Source of the DNA: Domibacillus iocasae
GTDB taxonomy: Bacteria; Bacillota; Bacilli; Bacillales; Domibacillaceae
Length of the DNA stretch: 64,000 nucleotides
Assembly: GCF_001750285.1 (NCBI RefSeq)
Contig: NZ_MAMP01000003.1
Span: forward strand, 29,602 to 93,601
Reading direction: 5' to 3'
How positions within the stretch are numbered: the stretch's first letter is position 1; each line of letters begins with the position of its first letter. Under the pieces are notes generated by a model, which saw nothing but the letters and a program-made list of their open reading frames with translations, was not told the origin of the DNA and did not search any database. Positions 20,310-30,690 of this stretch are shown piece by piece. A program made the translations under genes and the position numbers.

Positions 20310-21857
20310 GTGTCAGAAACAGATATGTCAAAATATGAGAAGAAAATTATTGTTCGAAATATACATTTTGAAGACATTGATGAAATTATGCAGCTATGGA
20401 GCCGCTGCTTTCCCGGAATGGAACCTTGGGGGCGGGATCAATTGGAAAGTCATATTCGCATTTTTCCCGAGGGTCAGTTCTGTGTGGAATACGAGGATAA
20501 AATTGTAGGCTCCTGTTCAAGTCTAATTGTGAATTTTGACGAGTATGACGACCAGCATACATGGGATACGATCACAGACAACGGCTATATCACCAACCAT
20601 GATCCCAATGGCTTCAACTTATATGGAATTGAAGTAATGGTTGACCCGGAATACCGTCGTATGAAAATTGGACACCGCCTTTACGAAGCGCGGAAAGAGC
20701 TTGCCCATCAATTAAATCTTCAAAGTATCATCATTGGCGGAAGGATTCCAAATTATCATAAATACAAGGCCGATATGACGCCGCGCGAGTATGTGACAGC
20801 AGTAGAGAAGCACAGCATTTATGACCCCGTTCTATCATTCCAGCTTCTTGAAGGATTTACTATTAAACGAATTAACACGCGGTACCTTCCTGATGATGCG
20901 GCATCTGATTCGTTTGCGACGTTAATGGAATGGAACAACATTGATTATCTTGCGAAGTCAAAACGTGTATACCGTGCCTCATTCCCAGTAAGAATTTGCG
21001 CCATTCAATATATGATGAAAAAAATTGATTCCTTCGAGGATTTTGCCCGTCAGGTGGAATACTATGTCGATGTTGCGGCAGATTTCGGATCGGATTTCGC
21101 CGTTTTCCCCGAATTGTTTACCACACAGTTGATGTCGTTTCTTGAAGAAAAGCGTCCAGATCGGGCTGTCCGGCGGCTTGCTACCTATACCGACCAGTAC
21201 ATCGAACTCTTTACGGAACTGGCAGTACGATATAACGTTAATATTATTGGAGGATCGCATTTCGTAGAAAATGATGGTAACATTTTCAATGTGGCTTATT
21301 TATTCCGCCGTGATGGCACGATCGAGAAGCAGGAGAAGATTCACGCAACACCAAATGAGCAAAAATGGTGGGGCATTGCGGAAGGCGACAAAATTGAAGT
21401 GTTTGACACGGATTGTGGGAAAATCGCCATTCAAATTTGTTATGATATCGAGTTTCCGGAACTTGCGCGCATTGCTGTCGATCAAGGGGCAAACATCATT
21501 TTTGTTCCATTTTGTACCGATGACCGCCAGGGGTACCTCCGTGTTCGTTATTGCGCCCAAGCGCGGGCTGTGGAGAATCAGGCATACATCTGTATTGCAG
21601 GAACCGTGGGCAACTTAACTCATGTGGAAAACATGGATATTCAGTATGCACAATCGGCTATTTTCTCACCATCGGATTTTGGATTTGCGAGAGACGGAAT
21701 TGTAGGGGAATGCGATGCGAACGTGGACACCATCGTGGTTGGTGATGTCGACCTTGAAAAGCTAAGACGTTCTAGAAACGAGGGATCGGTACGGCAACTG
21801 CGCGATCGGCGCCGTGACTTGTACCGGATTGAGCTTAATAATTTGAAGTCAGAATAA
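20310..21857 (+). CDS. GNAT acetyltransferase-nitrilase fusion (YhcX-like)
   Basis: A two-domain cytoplasmic protein of 515 residues. The GNAT fold (about 14-205) contains VDPEYRRMKIGHRLYEAR, the acetyl-CoA loop region. The carbon-nitrogen hydrolase domain (about 225-500) has the catalytic Glu in FPELFTT, Lys in EKIHATPNE and Cys in QICYDIEFPE. This architecture and length match B. subtilis YhcX. It probably hydrolyses an amide or nitrile-like bond, possibly after or alongside N-acylation; the substrate is unknown. The start is GTG with a GGACGTGGAAGC site. Confidence 0.93.
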   Translation: MSETDMSKYEKKIIVRNIHFEDIDEIMQLWSRCFPGMEPWGRDQLESHIRIFPEGQFCVEYEDKIVGSCSSLIVNFDEYDDQHTWDTITDNGYITNHDPNGFNLYGIEVMVDPEYRRMKIGHRLYEARKELAHQLNLQSIIIGGRIPNYHKYKADMTPREYVTAVEKHSIYDPVLSFQLLEGFTIKRINTRYLPDDAASDSFATLMEWNNIDYLAKSKRVYRASFPVRICAIQYMMKKIDSFEDFARQVEYYVDVAADFGSDFAVFPELFTTQLMSFLEEKRPDRAVRRLATYTDQYIELFTELAVRYNVNIIGGSHFVENDGNIFNVAYLFRRDGTIEKQEKIHATPNEQKWWGIAEGDKIEVFDTDCGKIAIQICYDIEFPELARIAVDQGANIIFVPFCTDDRQGYLRVRYCAQARAVENQAYICIAGTVGNLTHVENMDIQYAQSAIFSPSDFGFARDGIVGECDANVDTIVVGDVDLEKLRRSRNEGSVRQLRDRRRDLYRIELNNLKSE

Positions 21858-21922
21858 GTTGAAAACAGGATTATAAGCGGTGCAGTGGTGCCCGTATCCT
21901 TAGCAAAGGTAAAGAAATTGAA

Positions 21923-21956
21923 AAACAGCCTGCCTTGAACCTAAAGCAGGCTGTTT
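21923..21956 (+). terminator. Terminator after the YhcX-like gene
   Basis: AAACAGCCTGC pairs with GCAGGCTGTTT around a 12-nt loop, with a T6 run shortly after. Confidence 0.8.
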
Positions 21957-21963
21957 ACATTTT

Positions 21964-22163
21964 TTAAATATGAAAAAGCCACACGACAACCGGGCCAATC
22001 ACTGAATCAAATACAGCACTAAGCGTCATGGATACAGAGCTCATCGATACGGCGAGTTCCCCGTATTCGAATGCTTTTGAGGTACCTAAAGCGTGAGAGC
22101 CGCTGCCAAATGCAATTCCTCTTTCTTTTTTCTGATCCTTCAGAAAAAAAGCGTTTGCCTATT
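21964..22163 (-). pseudogene. C-terminal fragment of an LrgB/CidB-family protein
   Basis: The minus-strand frame encodes KKERGIAFGSGSHALGTSKA followed by FEYGELAVSMSSVSM and a final hydrophobic segment. This matches the C-terminal glycine-rich (SHALGT) region and last helices of the LrgB anti-holin-like family. Only about 65 residues remain, the upstream end runs into a stop, and there is no start. It abuts the ldh regulatory region, so a deletion probably removed the rest. Confidence 0.7.
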
Positions 22164-22194
22164 GCATTGGCTTATGACCTGTAGTACAATCTAA

Positions 22195-22212
22195 TTGTGA
22201 AACACTTCACAA
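22195..22212. promoter_or_regulatory. Rex/Fnr-type operator 1 (ldh)
   Basis: TTGTGAA-N4-TTCACAA is an exact match to the Rex consensus. The same bases also fit the Bacillus Fnr pattern TGTGA-N6-TCACA. It lies 194 bp upstream of the ldh start. Confidence 0.75.
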
Positions 22213-22265
22213 TATCTTTCGAGAAAATTAAGCTTGTTATATATGAATTATTTTTTTATATGTTC

Positions 22266-22283
22266 ATGTGAAAAACTTCACAA
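22266..22283. promoter_or_regulatory. Rex/Fnr-type operator 2 (ldh)
   Basis: ATGTGAA-N4-TTCACAA departs from the Rex consensus at one outer base. It is centred 71 bp from operator 1. Confidence 0.65.
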
Positions 22284-22363
22284 TGAGTGAGCGTAGAAAC
22301 AAAAGATTTTTTAAAAGCTCAGTTATTTAAAACAGGTAATGATGTCATCACTTATATTATTAT

Positions 22364-23359
<996 letters not shown>

Positions 23360-23375
23360 AATAGGAGTCCTTCGT

Positions 23376-23767
23376 ATGTTAGTCAGCACATTCGATCCAT
23401 TTCAAGTCTTGCACTTTCGGCGTTCATCGCCGCTATTCTAATTCTTTTGTTCCTATTATGCTTGACTTTATTAAAAATGAAAGGCATTTATGCGGTGCTC
23501 TTGAACTTGGTAGTGACCTTTTTCATTTTTCTGTTCCTGTTCAAGCTGCCTTTAGGAGAGGCAGCAGGAAGTGTAATCCAGGGGAGATGGCCGATTGGCT
23601 ATATTATTATGATGGCGGTTTGGCTTTATAAAATTGCCGTGAAATCCGGGAAGTTTGATGTTTTGCGCGGCAGCATCGTGGGAATTTCTCAGGACCAGCG
23701 CATCCAGCTCCTGCTGACGGTGAAAAGGAATGAGAGAAATCCCTCTCATTCCTTTTTTGAATTGTAG
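23376..23767 (+). pseudogene. lctP: Truncated L-lactate permease (LctP)
   Basis: After GGAG and ATG, the first codons read [10 protein letters not shown] frame change then leads to [20 protein letters not shown], and further on [20 protein letters not shown] and [12 protein letters not shown]. These match the first about 115 residues of the lactate permease family, which normally has about 540 residues. The rest is missing and the frame runs straight into a terminator. There is therefore one N-terminal frameshift plus a large C-terminal deletion, and the gene cannot be functional. Confidence 0.85.
23723..23758 (+). terminator. Terminator after the lctP remnant
   Basis: AAAAGGAATGAGAG and CTCTCATTCCTTTTTT form a long stem with a T tract. 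It probably ends the ldh transcript. Confidence 0.85.
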
Positions 23768-23813
23768 AAAAGAAGCGGCTGCTTCAGGACTATTTAACAG
23801 AGCCACAAAAAAC

Positions 23814-23848
23814 GAGCCTGCATTGTTTATACATGACAATGCAGGCTC
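23814..23848 (-). terminator. Terminator of the amino-acid permease gene
   Basis: GAGCCTGCATTGT and ACAATGCAGGCTC form a perfect 13-bp stem. On the minus strand it is followed by GTTTTTT, just beyond the permease stop codon. Confidence 0.85.
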
Positions 23849-23859
23849 ACTTTTTACTT

Positions 23860-25254
23860 TTATTCGTTTGTATTCATCGAGCTGTGCTTTCTGCCGTAGG
23901 CAAAATAAACAAGAAGCCCGATTAAAAACCAAACACCGCATGCAATCCATGTATAGATGGAGAGCTGGGTCATTAAAAACAAACATAGGAGGAATGAACA
24001 AATCGGTAAAATTGGGAAGAACGGTACTTTAAACCCGCTTGTTGGAATGCTTTTATCCTTTCTAAGATAAAGAATACCAATTGAAACGATTGTAAAAGCA
24101 ATCAATGTGCCCATGTTCACTAATTCCGCCAATTTAGACAAGGGAGTAAATCCCGCACAAAAAGCGATAAGTATTGAAAAGATCCACGTATTTTTAACCG
24201 GTGTTTTATATTTTTCATTAAGCTCATACATCGCTTTTGGCAGCAGTCCATCACGGCCAAATGCATAAAGAAGCCGTGTACCTCCATATAACATGACAAG
24301 GATAACCGTCACCATCCCGATAACAGCGCCGAGTGAAATCACGCCGGCCGCCCAATCCTGGTTGACAAGCTGCATAGCGAAGCTGACCGGGTCACTTACG
24401 TTCAAGTTTGTGTAAGAAACAATGCCGGTTAACACAAGTGAGACCGCGACGTAAAGCAATGTACAAATTAACAATGAGCCAATAATGCCAATCGGCAAAT
24501 TGCGCTGCGGATTTTTAACTTCTTCCGCTGCTGAGGAAACGGCATCAAATCCTAGGTAAGCAAAGAATACAAGAGCCGCCCCGCTCAGCACACCATTTAC
24601 CCCGAACGGCGCAAATGGCTGCCAGTTCGCAGGCTCCACATAAAAAATCCCGACGCCGATAAACAAAAGAATAACGCCTACTTTAACAAACACCATGATC
24701 TTATTAAACTTGGCGGATTCCTGGATCCCGCGTGTTAACAAGAAAGCAATGGCCAGCACAACCGCAATAGCCGGTAAGTTTACGTACGTTCCCTCTGCCG
24801 GATTAAAAGGTCCCGAGATTGCTTTTGGAATGATAATATTAAATCCTTGCAGTAAAGCTGAAAAATAAGAAGACCAGCCGGTTGCGACCGCGGCAACGGC
24901 CAAACCATATTCCAGTACCAGCGCCCAGCCAACTAACCAAGCGACTAATTCTCCAAATACGATATATGCGTACGTATAAGCACTGCCTGTTACAGGTACG
25001 GATGAAGCAAATTCTGAATAACACATACCTGCCAGTGCACAAACAATCGCAGCGATAATAAATGAAAAAATAATAGCTGGCCCAGAATGAGTCGCGGCTA
25101 CTGTTCCAGGAAGGATAAAAATACCGGTTCCGACAATGGCACCAACGCCAAGCAGCATTAAATCAAATGCTCCTAATGTTTGCTTCAGCTGGCGCTGTTC
25201 ACTTTTTTTCAGTAATTCTTCGATACTTTTTCTTCTAAATAATATATTTCTCAT
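23860..25254 (-). CDS. APC-family amino-acid permease (YfnA-like)
   Basis: Secondary transporter of the amino acid-polyamine-organocation family, cationic-type subgroup. The 464 residues have about 12 hydrophobic segments. The TM1 helix break GVGAIVGTGIFILPG is the substrate-site signature, and the GFDAVSSAAEEVKNPQRNLP loop after TM6 is typical. It has an N-terminal cytoplasmic stretch with RRKSIEELLKKSEQ. The substrate cannot be fixed from sequence. It is a single gene with its own terminator. Confidence 0.92.
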   Translation of the reverse strand: MRNILFRRKSIEELLKKSEQRQLKQTLGAFDLMLLGVGAIVGTGIFILPGTVAATHSGPAIIFSFIIAAIVCALAGMCYSEFASSVPVTGSAYTYAYIVFGELVAWLVGWALVLEYGLAVAAVATGWSSYFSALLQGFNIIIPKAISGPFNPAEGTYVNLPAIAVVLAIAFLLTRGIQESAKFNKIMVFVKVGVILLFIGVGIFYVEPANWQPFAPFGVNGVLSGAALVFFAYLGFDAVSSAAEEVKNPQRNLPIGIIGSLLICTLLYVAVSLVLTGIVSYTNLNVSDPVSFAMQLVNQDWAAGVISLGAVIGMVTVILVMLYGGTRLLYAFGRDGLLPKAMYELNEKYKTPVKNTWIFSILIAFCAGFTPLSKLAELVNMGTLIAFTIVSIGILYLRKDKSIPTSGFKVPFFPILPICSFLLCLFLMTQLSIYTWIACGVWFLIGLLVYFAYGRKHSSMNTNE

Positions 25255-25656
25255 GATTAACCCTCATTCTTTTTAAAAACATGTAGAAAATTCTATACGT
25301 TTCTTTTTTAAAGGTCAAATACTTTTTATCGATTTATGACTAATTTTGTCGAATGATGAGATATTTTTCAAATCACATTAAGAATTAGAGGCAGAAATAG
25401 TGTATGCAGATTGGCGCATATTATCCTTGATATGAACGAGCTATTTTCGAAAGCTAATAAGTGTTTAACGATGAGAAATACACTTTTCGATTTTAACTAT
25501 ATTTTCATAAGTACATATTGAAAAACTCCAGAGCTGTCTTCTGGAGTTTTCCCTTCTATCTATTAACAGCACTTTAAACAATCCATTCACCACACTTTTA
25601 ATTTACTTTTTCTTTCATTGGACCGAGGAATCCAATTAGGCGACTATGGATTACGC
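25255..25656. other. Intergenic region with one hairpin
   Basis: AT-rich. It presumably holds the permease promoter (minus strand). A hairpin AAAACTCCAG ... CTGGAGTTTT lies at 25522-25550 and is terminator-like in both orientations. No gene is recognised. Confidence 0.45.
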
Positions 25657-26733
25657 CTAATTTGTTACTTGAAAGGAAAAGCTACCTTTAGCGATGCCAT
25701 TCACCAGAATAGTAAGAGTATGCTCACCGACGTAGTGGGTCCGGGTCGTCATATTTCGGAAAGACTGAGTGCGGCTGTATGTTTTGGACTGCCCGCCTGT
25801 TAAGAAAGTGTCCGCAAGCTGAAAAATTTTCCGGCTCGGCCGGCCGCTTTTTTTCATATAATCAATCGCGTATTCGATTCGAGCCTTTGTGTCGACGGAA
25901 GCGTAAAGTTCCACCGAAAAGTGCAAGGCACCGCCAATTGCGATCGAATTTGTTTCTACAGGTAAGCAGCGCACGGACACATTCTTGCTGCTTGGATAGC
26001 CGAATAGGTGCAGCATATCAGGGTTTCCCTGTTTCAAAAGCGTGCGGGAGGCATGCCGTAAAATCCAGTCTGTGTGACGGTTGTGTCCATGTCGCTGCCT
26101 GACCAGCTCAATCAAGCATTCCGGATGGGTCTTGGATATATCATTTAAATGATTGGCAACGCTTTTGCGTACATACAAAGAAGGATCTTCTAGCAGTGGC
26201 TCCAGCAGTGGAAAAAGGGGGGAGGGATCTTCCTTAAATAGTGGAATAGATTGTCCCCAAGGAAGCCGTGGCCGGGCTCCCTCGCTGGCCAGGCGTCGAA
26301 TATGTTCATTGTTGTTTTTTATCCACTGTTTCATTTGTGCAAGCATACGGTCTGGATCCATTAACAGAAAAGGGCGTACGGCAAACTCAGAAGTAGAATG
26401 CACTGTAAGTTCAGCTAGTGCACCTATGGATTCTTCCCAATGATTCAGCCCATACTGCTCTATGTAATCGGGAAAAACAATCCCTGTGAGCCCTTGGAAA
26501 TGGGGAGCCGCTTTTTTTAAAATGGACAGTGCTTCATCGTAAGGCTTGTCCATTCCAATGTGAAGCGCGGACGACAGCCGGCGAACACGCTGTTTAAACG
26601 CAAGAGCCGCCCAATCGTTTTCATACGTATGATTCAAAAAGCGCTGGCGGTGAAACGAAGCGTCATATCGTTCAAAAACAGCTGCTAATGATTCTACAAA
26701 TGCCTGATTGAATAAATCCTTTAAGTCTGCCAT
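25657..26733 (-). CDS. AlkC-like DNA alkylation repair protein with C-terminal Ig-like domain
   Basis: Probable HEAT-like-repeat DNA glycosylase of the AlkC/AlkD superfamily, which removes N3-alkylpurines without base flipping. The 358 residues include the family signature RRLASEGARPRLPWG (about 144-158), followed by repeat helices with LLEDPSLYVRKSVANHLND and DWILRHASRTLLKQG. Residues about 260-358 form a beta-rich segment resembling the immunoglobulin-like domain found in some AlkC proteins. The ATG follows AGAGGTGAGCAC. It stands alone with a short terminator-like hairpin beyond the stop codon region. Confidence 0.85.
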   Translation of the reverse strand: MADLKDLFNQAFVESLAAVFERYDASFHRQRFLNHTYENDWAALAFKQRVRRLSSALHIGMDKPYDEALSILKKAAPHFQGLTGIVFPDYIEQYGLNHWEESIGALAELTVHSTSEFAVRPFLLMDPDRMLAQMKQWIKNNNEHIRRLASEGARPRLPWGQSIPLFKEDPSPLFPLLEPLLEDPSLYVRKSVANHLNDISKTHPECLIELVRQRHGHNRHTDWILRHASRTLLKQGNPDMLHLFGYPSSKNVSVRCLPVETNSIAIGGALHFSVELYASVDTKARIEYAIDYMKKSGRPSRKIFQLADTFLTGGQSKTYSRTQSFRNMTTRTHYVGEHTLTILVNGIAKGSFSFQVTN

Positions 26734-26791
26734 GTGCTCACCTCTTTTTCACAAGTATACCACATGGAAGGAATGTATGTTTGCATAAATA

Positions 26792-26817
26792 AAAACACAC
26801 GATTTCTCGTGTGTTTT
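26792..26817 (-). terminator. Terminator of the flavoprotein gene
   Basis: AAAACACACGA-tttc-TCGTGTGTTTT is a perfect dyad just downstream of the minus-strand flavoprotein stop codon. Confidence 0.75.
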
Positions 26818-26831
26818 AACCTAAAGTTATA

Positions 26832-28268
26832 TTATTGTGCTTTTGCCGGTACATTTACTTTCGGCCACACGCCAGTAAATTCGTGCTCATTGTAAGCAAA
26901 AAAGTTTTTTAAGTTTTCTTCGCGATTGTCTAAAAACAGCTGATCCGCTATTTCCGAGACGAGCTTGGGTACGCCATATCGCATGCCCGAGAGAGCTGAA
27001 GCGGAAATGCCGCTGTTAATAAGCGCTGAATAATTAAAAGCAAACAAACCGCGGACCTTTTTTTCGCCCTCTCCGCCTCTGCCTGTATAGGCAAAACCGG
27101 GTGTAAGGTACGGGTGTGCATCAAGCAGAGGAGACGCTTCTTCTGCGGGCGCCTTGTATCGGTCACTCCAGCGGGCAATATGCTGCTCTACCAGCTTTAA
27201 TTCTGGACGCAGGGCAGGATCAGTTACAAGTCCTGTGCTGATAACTAAAAAATCAAACGTAAATGTCCCTTTTGGTGTTGTCACAACGGCCCCATTTTCA
27301 GAAGCTTTCACATCAAGCCAAGGAGAAGCCAGGTGAAGGTGAAAGCCGGGCCAAGCTGCCGCACGTTCAAATGTGTCATTGGTTGGCGGCTGATTATGCT
27401 TGAAAAAGTGCCGGATTGCCGCATATTTATCCGCATCTGATAAAGATGGGAACCGTTCGATCATGCCGGAGACTTCCATTTGGCGAATCGGATTTACGCG
27501 TGGCATTTCGTTGCGGCGGATAAAAATATGCGCTTCTGCTACGCCTTGTGACAGGGCAAAATTTGCATTATCAAATGCAGAAGCACCGCCGCCAAGCACC
27601 GCTGTTTTTTTTCCTTTTAAGGAGTTAAAATCGATTGTTTCAGATGTGTGAGCATACAGGTGACGCGGCAGGTTGTCAGAAATCATGGGCGGGATATGCC
27701 ACTCGCCGCCGCCTTGAATGCCGGTCGCTAAAACGACTTTTCGCGCTAAAAGCGTAGGAGAAGAAGCGCCTGAACCTCCGATGTGCAGACGATAAATTCC
27801 ATCGTCGCCGGGTTCCAGAAGATTTAACTTCATTTCATTAACGACAGGCAGGTTAAGGACATTCCGATACCAGCGTAAATAATTCATCCAGTCGCCGCGT
27901 GGAATTTTATCAATTGCTTCCCAGCCTTCAGCCCCATGCTGCGCCTCCCACCATGAGCGGAACGTCAACGAGGGAATACCAAGGTCAATAGAGGTTAAAT
28001 GTTTTGGCGTTCGGAGTGTCATCATCCGTGCATATGTGACCCACGGTCCTTCTAAGCCTTCACTGTTTTCATCAATGACGAGAATATTTGAAACCCGCTC
28101 ACGCAATAAACCGAAGGCTGCACCTAATCCGCTTTGACCGCCGCCAACAATGATAACATCGTAAACATGTCCGTCTGGATGGCTGACGGGCTGAACCCAA
28201 TTAGATCCTCCAAAAGCAAGGTAAGAAAGGTCAGACTTAACTCGTTCATTTAACTTATCTAAGCTCAA
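26832..28268 (-). CDS. FAD/NAD(P)-binding oxidoreductase (flavin monooxygenase-like)
   Basis: A cytosolic flavoprotein of 478 residues. The first dinucleotide motif DVIIVGGGQSGLGAAFGLL is at about 37-55 (FAD), the second TAVLGGGASAFDNA at about 222-235 (NADPH), and STGLVTDPALRP is a late ATG-like motif. The layout resembles lysine/ornithine N-monooxygenases and FMO-type enzymes, but the exact substrate is unknown. The ATG follows GAAAGGAATG. No operon partner is present. Confidence 0.85.
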   Translation of the reverse strand: MSLDKLNERVKSDLSYLAFGGSNWVQPVSHPDGHVYDVIIVGGGQSGLGAAFGLLRERVSNILVIDENSEGLEGPWVTYARMMTLRTPKHLTSIDLGIPSLTFRSWWEAQHGAEGWEAIDKIPRGDWMNYLRWYRNVLNLPVVNEMKLNLLEPGDDGIYRLHIGGSGASSPTLLARKVVLATGIQGGGEWHIPPMISDNLPRHLYAHTSETIDFNSLKGKKTAVLGGGASAFDNANFALSQGVAEAHIFIRRNEMPRVNPIRQMEVSGMIERFPSLSDADKYAAIRHFFKHNQPPTNDTFERAAAWPGFHLHLASPWLDVKASENGAVVTTPKGTFTFDFLVISTGLVTDPALRPELKLVEQHIARWSDRYKAPAEEASPLLDAHPYLTPGFAYTGRGGEGEKKVRGLFAFNYSALINSGISASALSGMRYGVPKLVSEIADQLFLDNREENLKNFFAYNEHEFTGVWPKVNVPAKAQ

Positions 28269-28600
28269 AATGATTCATTCCTTTCAAGTAAATATTTTTT
28301 AACCGAATAAGTAATGAGCAGTTGATAAGCAACTAGTCAAATTTTTAATGATTTAATGTTACTTTTTATCACATATTAAGTTATATAAGTATACATTACC
28401 ATTTTTCGTTTGTTTTTTCTTGTATATTTTATCTGAGTATTCATTTTTTTGTTAGCTATCATCACTAAAAGCAAAATAAATAACCTTGTATAAGCGATGC
28501 TTTGCATGAAATAACGAGATAAAGCGGGTGTTTCAGTTGCCCGGAAGTTCAAAAATGATAAAATGAACAAAATAAGGATGTTTAAAAAGAGGGCGTTAAC
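28269..28600. other. Divergent AT-rich intergenic region
   Basis: About 330 bp between divergent genes, so it presumably contains both promoters. I see no conserved operator, RNA element or reading frame with a ribosome site. Confidence 0.4.
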
Positions 28601-29212
28601 ATGATAAATGATGCGGTGTATGACGAGCAGCTATCGATTAAAACAACAGGCGACCAGCAAGGATTCCCACAGCTGTCGCATTATCATCGTTATGAACCGA
28701 CGCCGTATGCCGGGCTTGATCAGCTGTTTGAACGCTGTGAACTTGACAGGACCGATGGTTTTGTCGATGTCGGCTGCGGAAAAGGGCGGGTGGCTTTTTA
28801 TGTGCATCATCGTTTTGGAGCATCGGTGACGGGAATTGAAATGAATCCAGCTTTTTTTGATGTGTGTCTTCAAAACAAAATAGGGTATATGAAAAAAAGA
28901 AAGCGTCAGCGGGGGTTTATTGATTTTCAATGTAGGATGGCGCAGGATTATGAAGTAAAAGCGGAGGATACCGTTTTTTACTTTTTCAACCCATTTTCGG
29001 TTCAAATTTTCATGAAGGTAATCCAGCACATTTTAGCTTCGGTTGAGCATTTTCCACGGAAAGTAACGATTATTTTGTATTATCCTTCTGACGAATACGT
29101 TTATTTTTTGCAAAATCAAACTATATTCAAATGGCGGGACGAGGTGCAGCTGCACGGCTTGTATGAAAAAAATGAAAATGAGCGATTTGTTCTTTTTCAA
29201 AATGAAAAGTAG
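28601..29212 (+). CDS. Class I SAM-dependent methyltransferase
   Basis: A 203-residue protein with the SAM-binding motif FVDVGCGKGRVAFYVHH (about 50-66), the motif II acidic residue in VTGIEMNP (about 74-81) and a motif IV-like FYFFNPFS. The ATG follows AGAGGGCG. The target molecule is not indicated by the sequence. A 76-residue gene follows after 14 bp and is probably cotranscribed. Confidence 0.85.
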   Translation: MINDAVYDEQLSIKTTGDQQGFPQLSHYHRYEPTPYAGLDQLFERCELDRTDGFVDVGCGKGRVAFYVHHRFGASVTGIEMNPAFFDVCLQNKIGYMKKRKRQRGFIDFQCRMAQDYEVKAEDTVFYFFNPFSVQIFMKVIQHILASVEHFPRKVTIILYYPSDEYVYFLQNQTIFKWRDEVQLHGLYEKNENERFVLFQNEK

Positions 29213-29226
29213 AGGAGTGTTGTGAA

Positions 29227-29457
29227 ATGAGTGAATGTAAATTGGATCATTCGTATGCGGATGTGGTGAATAAGCTTGAAAGCCAGAAGTCGTTTCTTCC
29301 GGAAGATCTGTATGGCTGGGTGCAGCATTATTTAAAGGAAGAACGGACACAGGACTTGTTAAATGAACTTTTTCATTTATTGAAAAAATATGACCTTGTT
29401 TCTGAAGAAGAACGGGAAGTCCGGAATAACCGTCTGACAATGATTGTGAATAATTAA
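29227..29457 (+). CDS. Small protein of unknown function
   Basis: A 76-residue, soluble, mostly helical and acidic protein (SYADVVNKLESQKSFLPED, LLNELFHLLKKYDLVSEEER). I recognise no motif. A good ribosome site AGAGGAGTGTTGTGAA precedes the ATG. It lies 14 bp after the methyltransferase and is followed by a terminator, so it is likely a real gene in the same transcript. Confidence 0.75.
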   Translation: MSECKLDHSYADVVNKLESQKSFLPEDLYGWVQHYLKEERTQDLLNELFHLLKKYDLVSEEEREVRNNRLTMIVNN

Positions 29458-29470
29458 TGCATCAAACCAG

Positions 29471-29509
29471 AAGCCGCTGGCACATTTCAATACTTGTGCC
29501 GGCGGCTTA
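29471..29509 (+). terminator. Terminator of the methyltransferase unit
   Basis: AAGCCGCTGGCACA pairs with TGTGCCGGCGGCTT over about 14 bp with one wobble, followed by ATTTGCGTTATTTT. Confidence 0.75.
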
Positions 29510-29571
29510 TTTGCGTTATTTTAAAAGGTAGAACATTTTTAATTTATGTAATGAAAAGAGGATATATATAA

Positions 29572-30627
29572 ATGAACAAAGAATCCATTTACGGATTGAC
29601 GTTTGAGCAGCTGGAAGCATGGCTTCTGCCATATGGATATAAAAAGTTTTGGGCACAGCGGGTGTGGGATTGGCTGTACCGGAAGCGGGTAACAGAATTT
29701 GATGCGATGACAGATGTAAAGCCTGAATGTGTTGAACTGTTAAAAGAGCACTTTGTTCTTCATACGCTGACAGAACATGTGAAGCAGGAATCGCATGATG
29801 GAACAATTAAATTTTTGTTTAAATTAACGGATGGCAATTTAATCGAAACCGTGATGATGCGCCACAAGTTCGGCTTGTCGGTCTGTGTGACGACACAAGT
29901 TGGCTGCAACATTGGCTGCAGCTTTTGTGCGAGTGGGCTTCTGAAGAAAACACGCGACCTGTCAAGCGGCGAAATTGTGGAACAAATTATGAATGTGCAG
30001 CATGCGTTGGATGAAGCCGGCAATGGTGAAAAAGTAAGCCACATTGTCGTAATGGGCATCGGCGAACCGTTCGATAATTTCGAAAACATGATGAACTTCC
30101 TGAAAGTCGTCATTGATCAAAAAGGGCTGGAAATCGCAGCGCGCCACATTACGGTATCAACAAGCGGCTTGGCGGATAAGATTTATGAATTTACTGATAC
30201 GAAGATTCCGGTTAATTTAGCAATTTCTTTGCATGCACCAAACAATGAGCTTCGGACGCAGATTATGAAAATCAATCGGGCGATCCCGCTCGAAAAGCTT
30301 ATGGCTGCAGTTGATTATTATTTGGAAAACACGAATCGGCGGATTACCTTTGAATATATTTTGCTAAAAGGCGTAAATGATCGGGTGGAAGACGCATTAG
30401 AACTCGCAGAACTAATCGGACATAAAAAGCAGTACGTCAATTTGATTCCATATAATCCGGTTGATGAGCATGGCCAATATCAAAGAAGCACCCCGGAAGC
30501 GATCATGGCGTTTTATGATACGCTGAAGAAAAAAGGCCTCAACTGTGTCGTACGTCAGGAGCATGGCACCGACATTGATGCAGCCTGCGGTCAATTAAGA
30601 AGCAAACAAATTCAAAAAGCACAATAA
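29572..30627 (+). CDS. RlmN-family radical SAM rRNA/tRNA methyltransferase
   Basis: Radical SAM enzyme that methylates C2 of adenine 2503 in 23S rRNA and adenine 37 in some tRNAs. The 351 residues contain the cluster motif [10 protein letters not shown] (CxxxCxxC), the SAM-binding stretch [11 protein letters not shown] and the C-terminal catalytic Cys in [19 protein letters not shown] rather than the Cfr-type MGMGEALAN favours RlmN activity over Cfr antibiotic-resistance methylation. The usual Bacillus rlmN lies in the prpC-prkC region, so this copy may be a paralogue; that cannot be checked here. Confidence 0.88.
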   Translation: MNKESIYGLTFEQLEAWLLPYGYKKFWAQRVWDWLYRKRVTEFDAMTDVKPECVELLKEHFVLHTLTEHVKQESHDGTIKFLFKLTDGNLIETVMMRHKFGLSVCVTTQVGCNIGCSFCASGLLKKTRDLSSGEIVEQIMNVQHALDEAGNGEKVSHIVVMGIGEPFDNFENMMNFLKVVIDQKGLEIAARHITVSTSGLADKIYEFTDTKIPVNLAISLHAPNNELRTQIMKINRAIPLEKLMAAVDYYLENTNRRITFEYILLKGVNDRVEDALELAELIGHKKQYVNLIPYNPVDEHGQYQRSTPEAIMAFYDTLKKKGLNCVVRQEHGTDIDAACGQLRSKQIQKAQ

Positions 30628-30690
30628 AAGAAACGAAAAGCGGGTATAGGAATAAGATAAAGCAGAAAGATGAATAGGGGGGCGCTGAAG

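Noticed and set aside
29572..30627. Cfr-type antibiotic-resistance methyltransferase
   Set aside because: The motif MGIGEPFDN and the overall sequence follow RlmN rather than Cfr.
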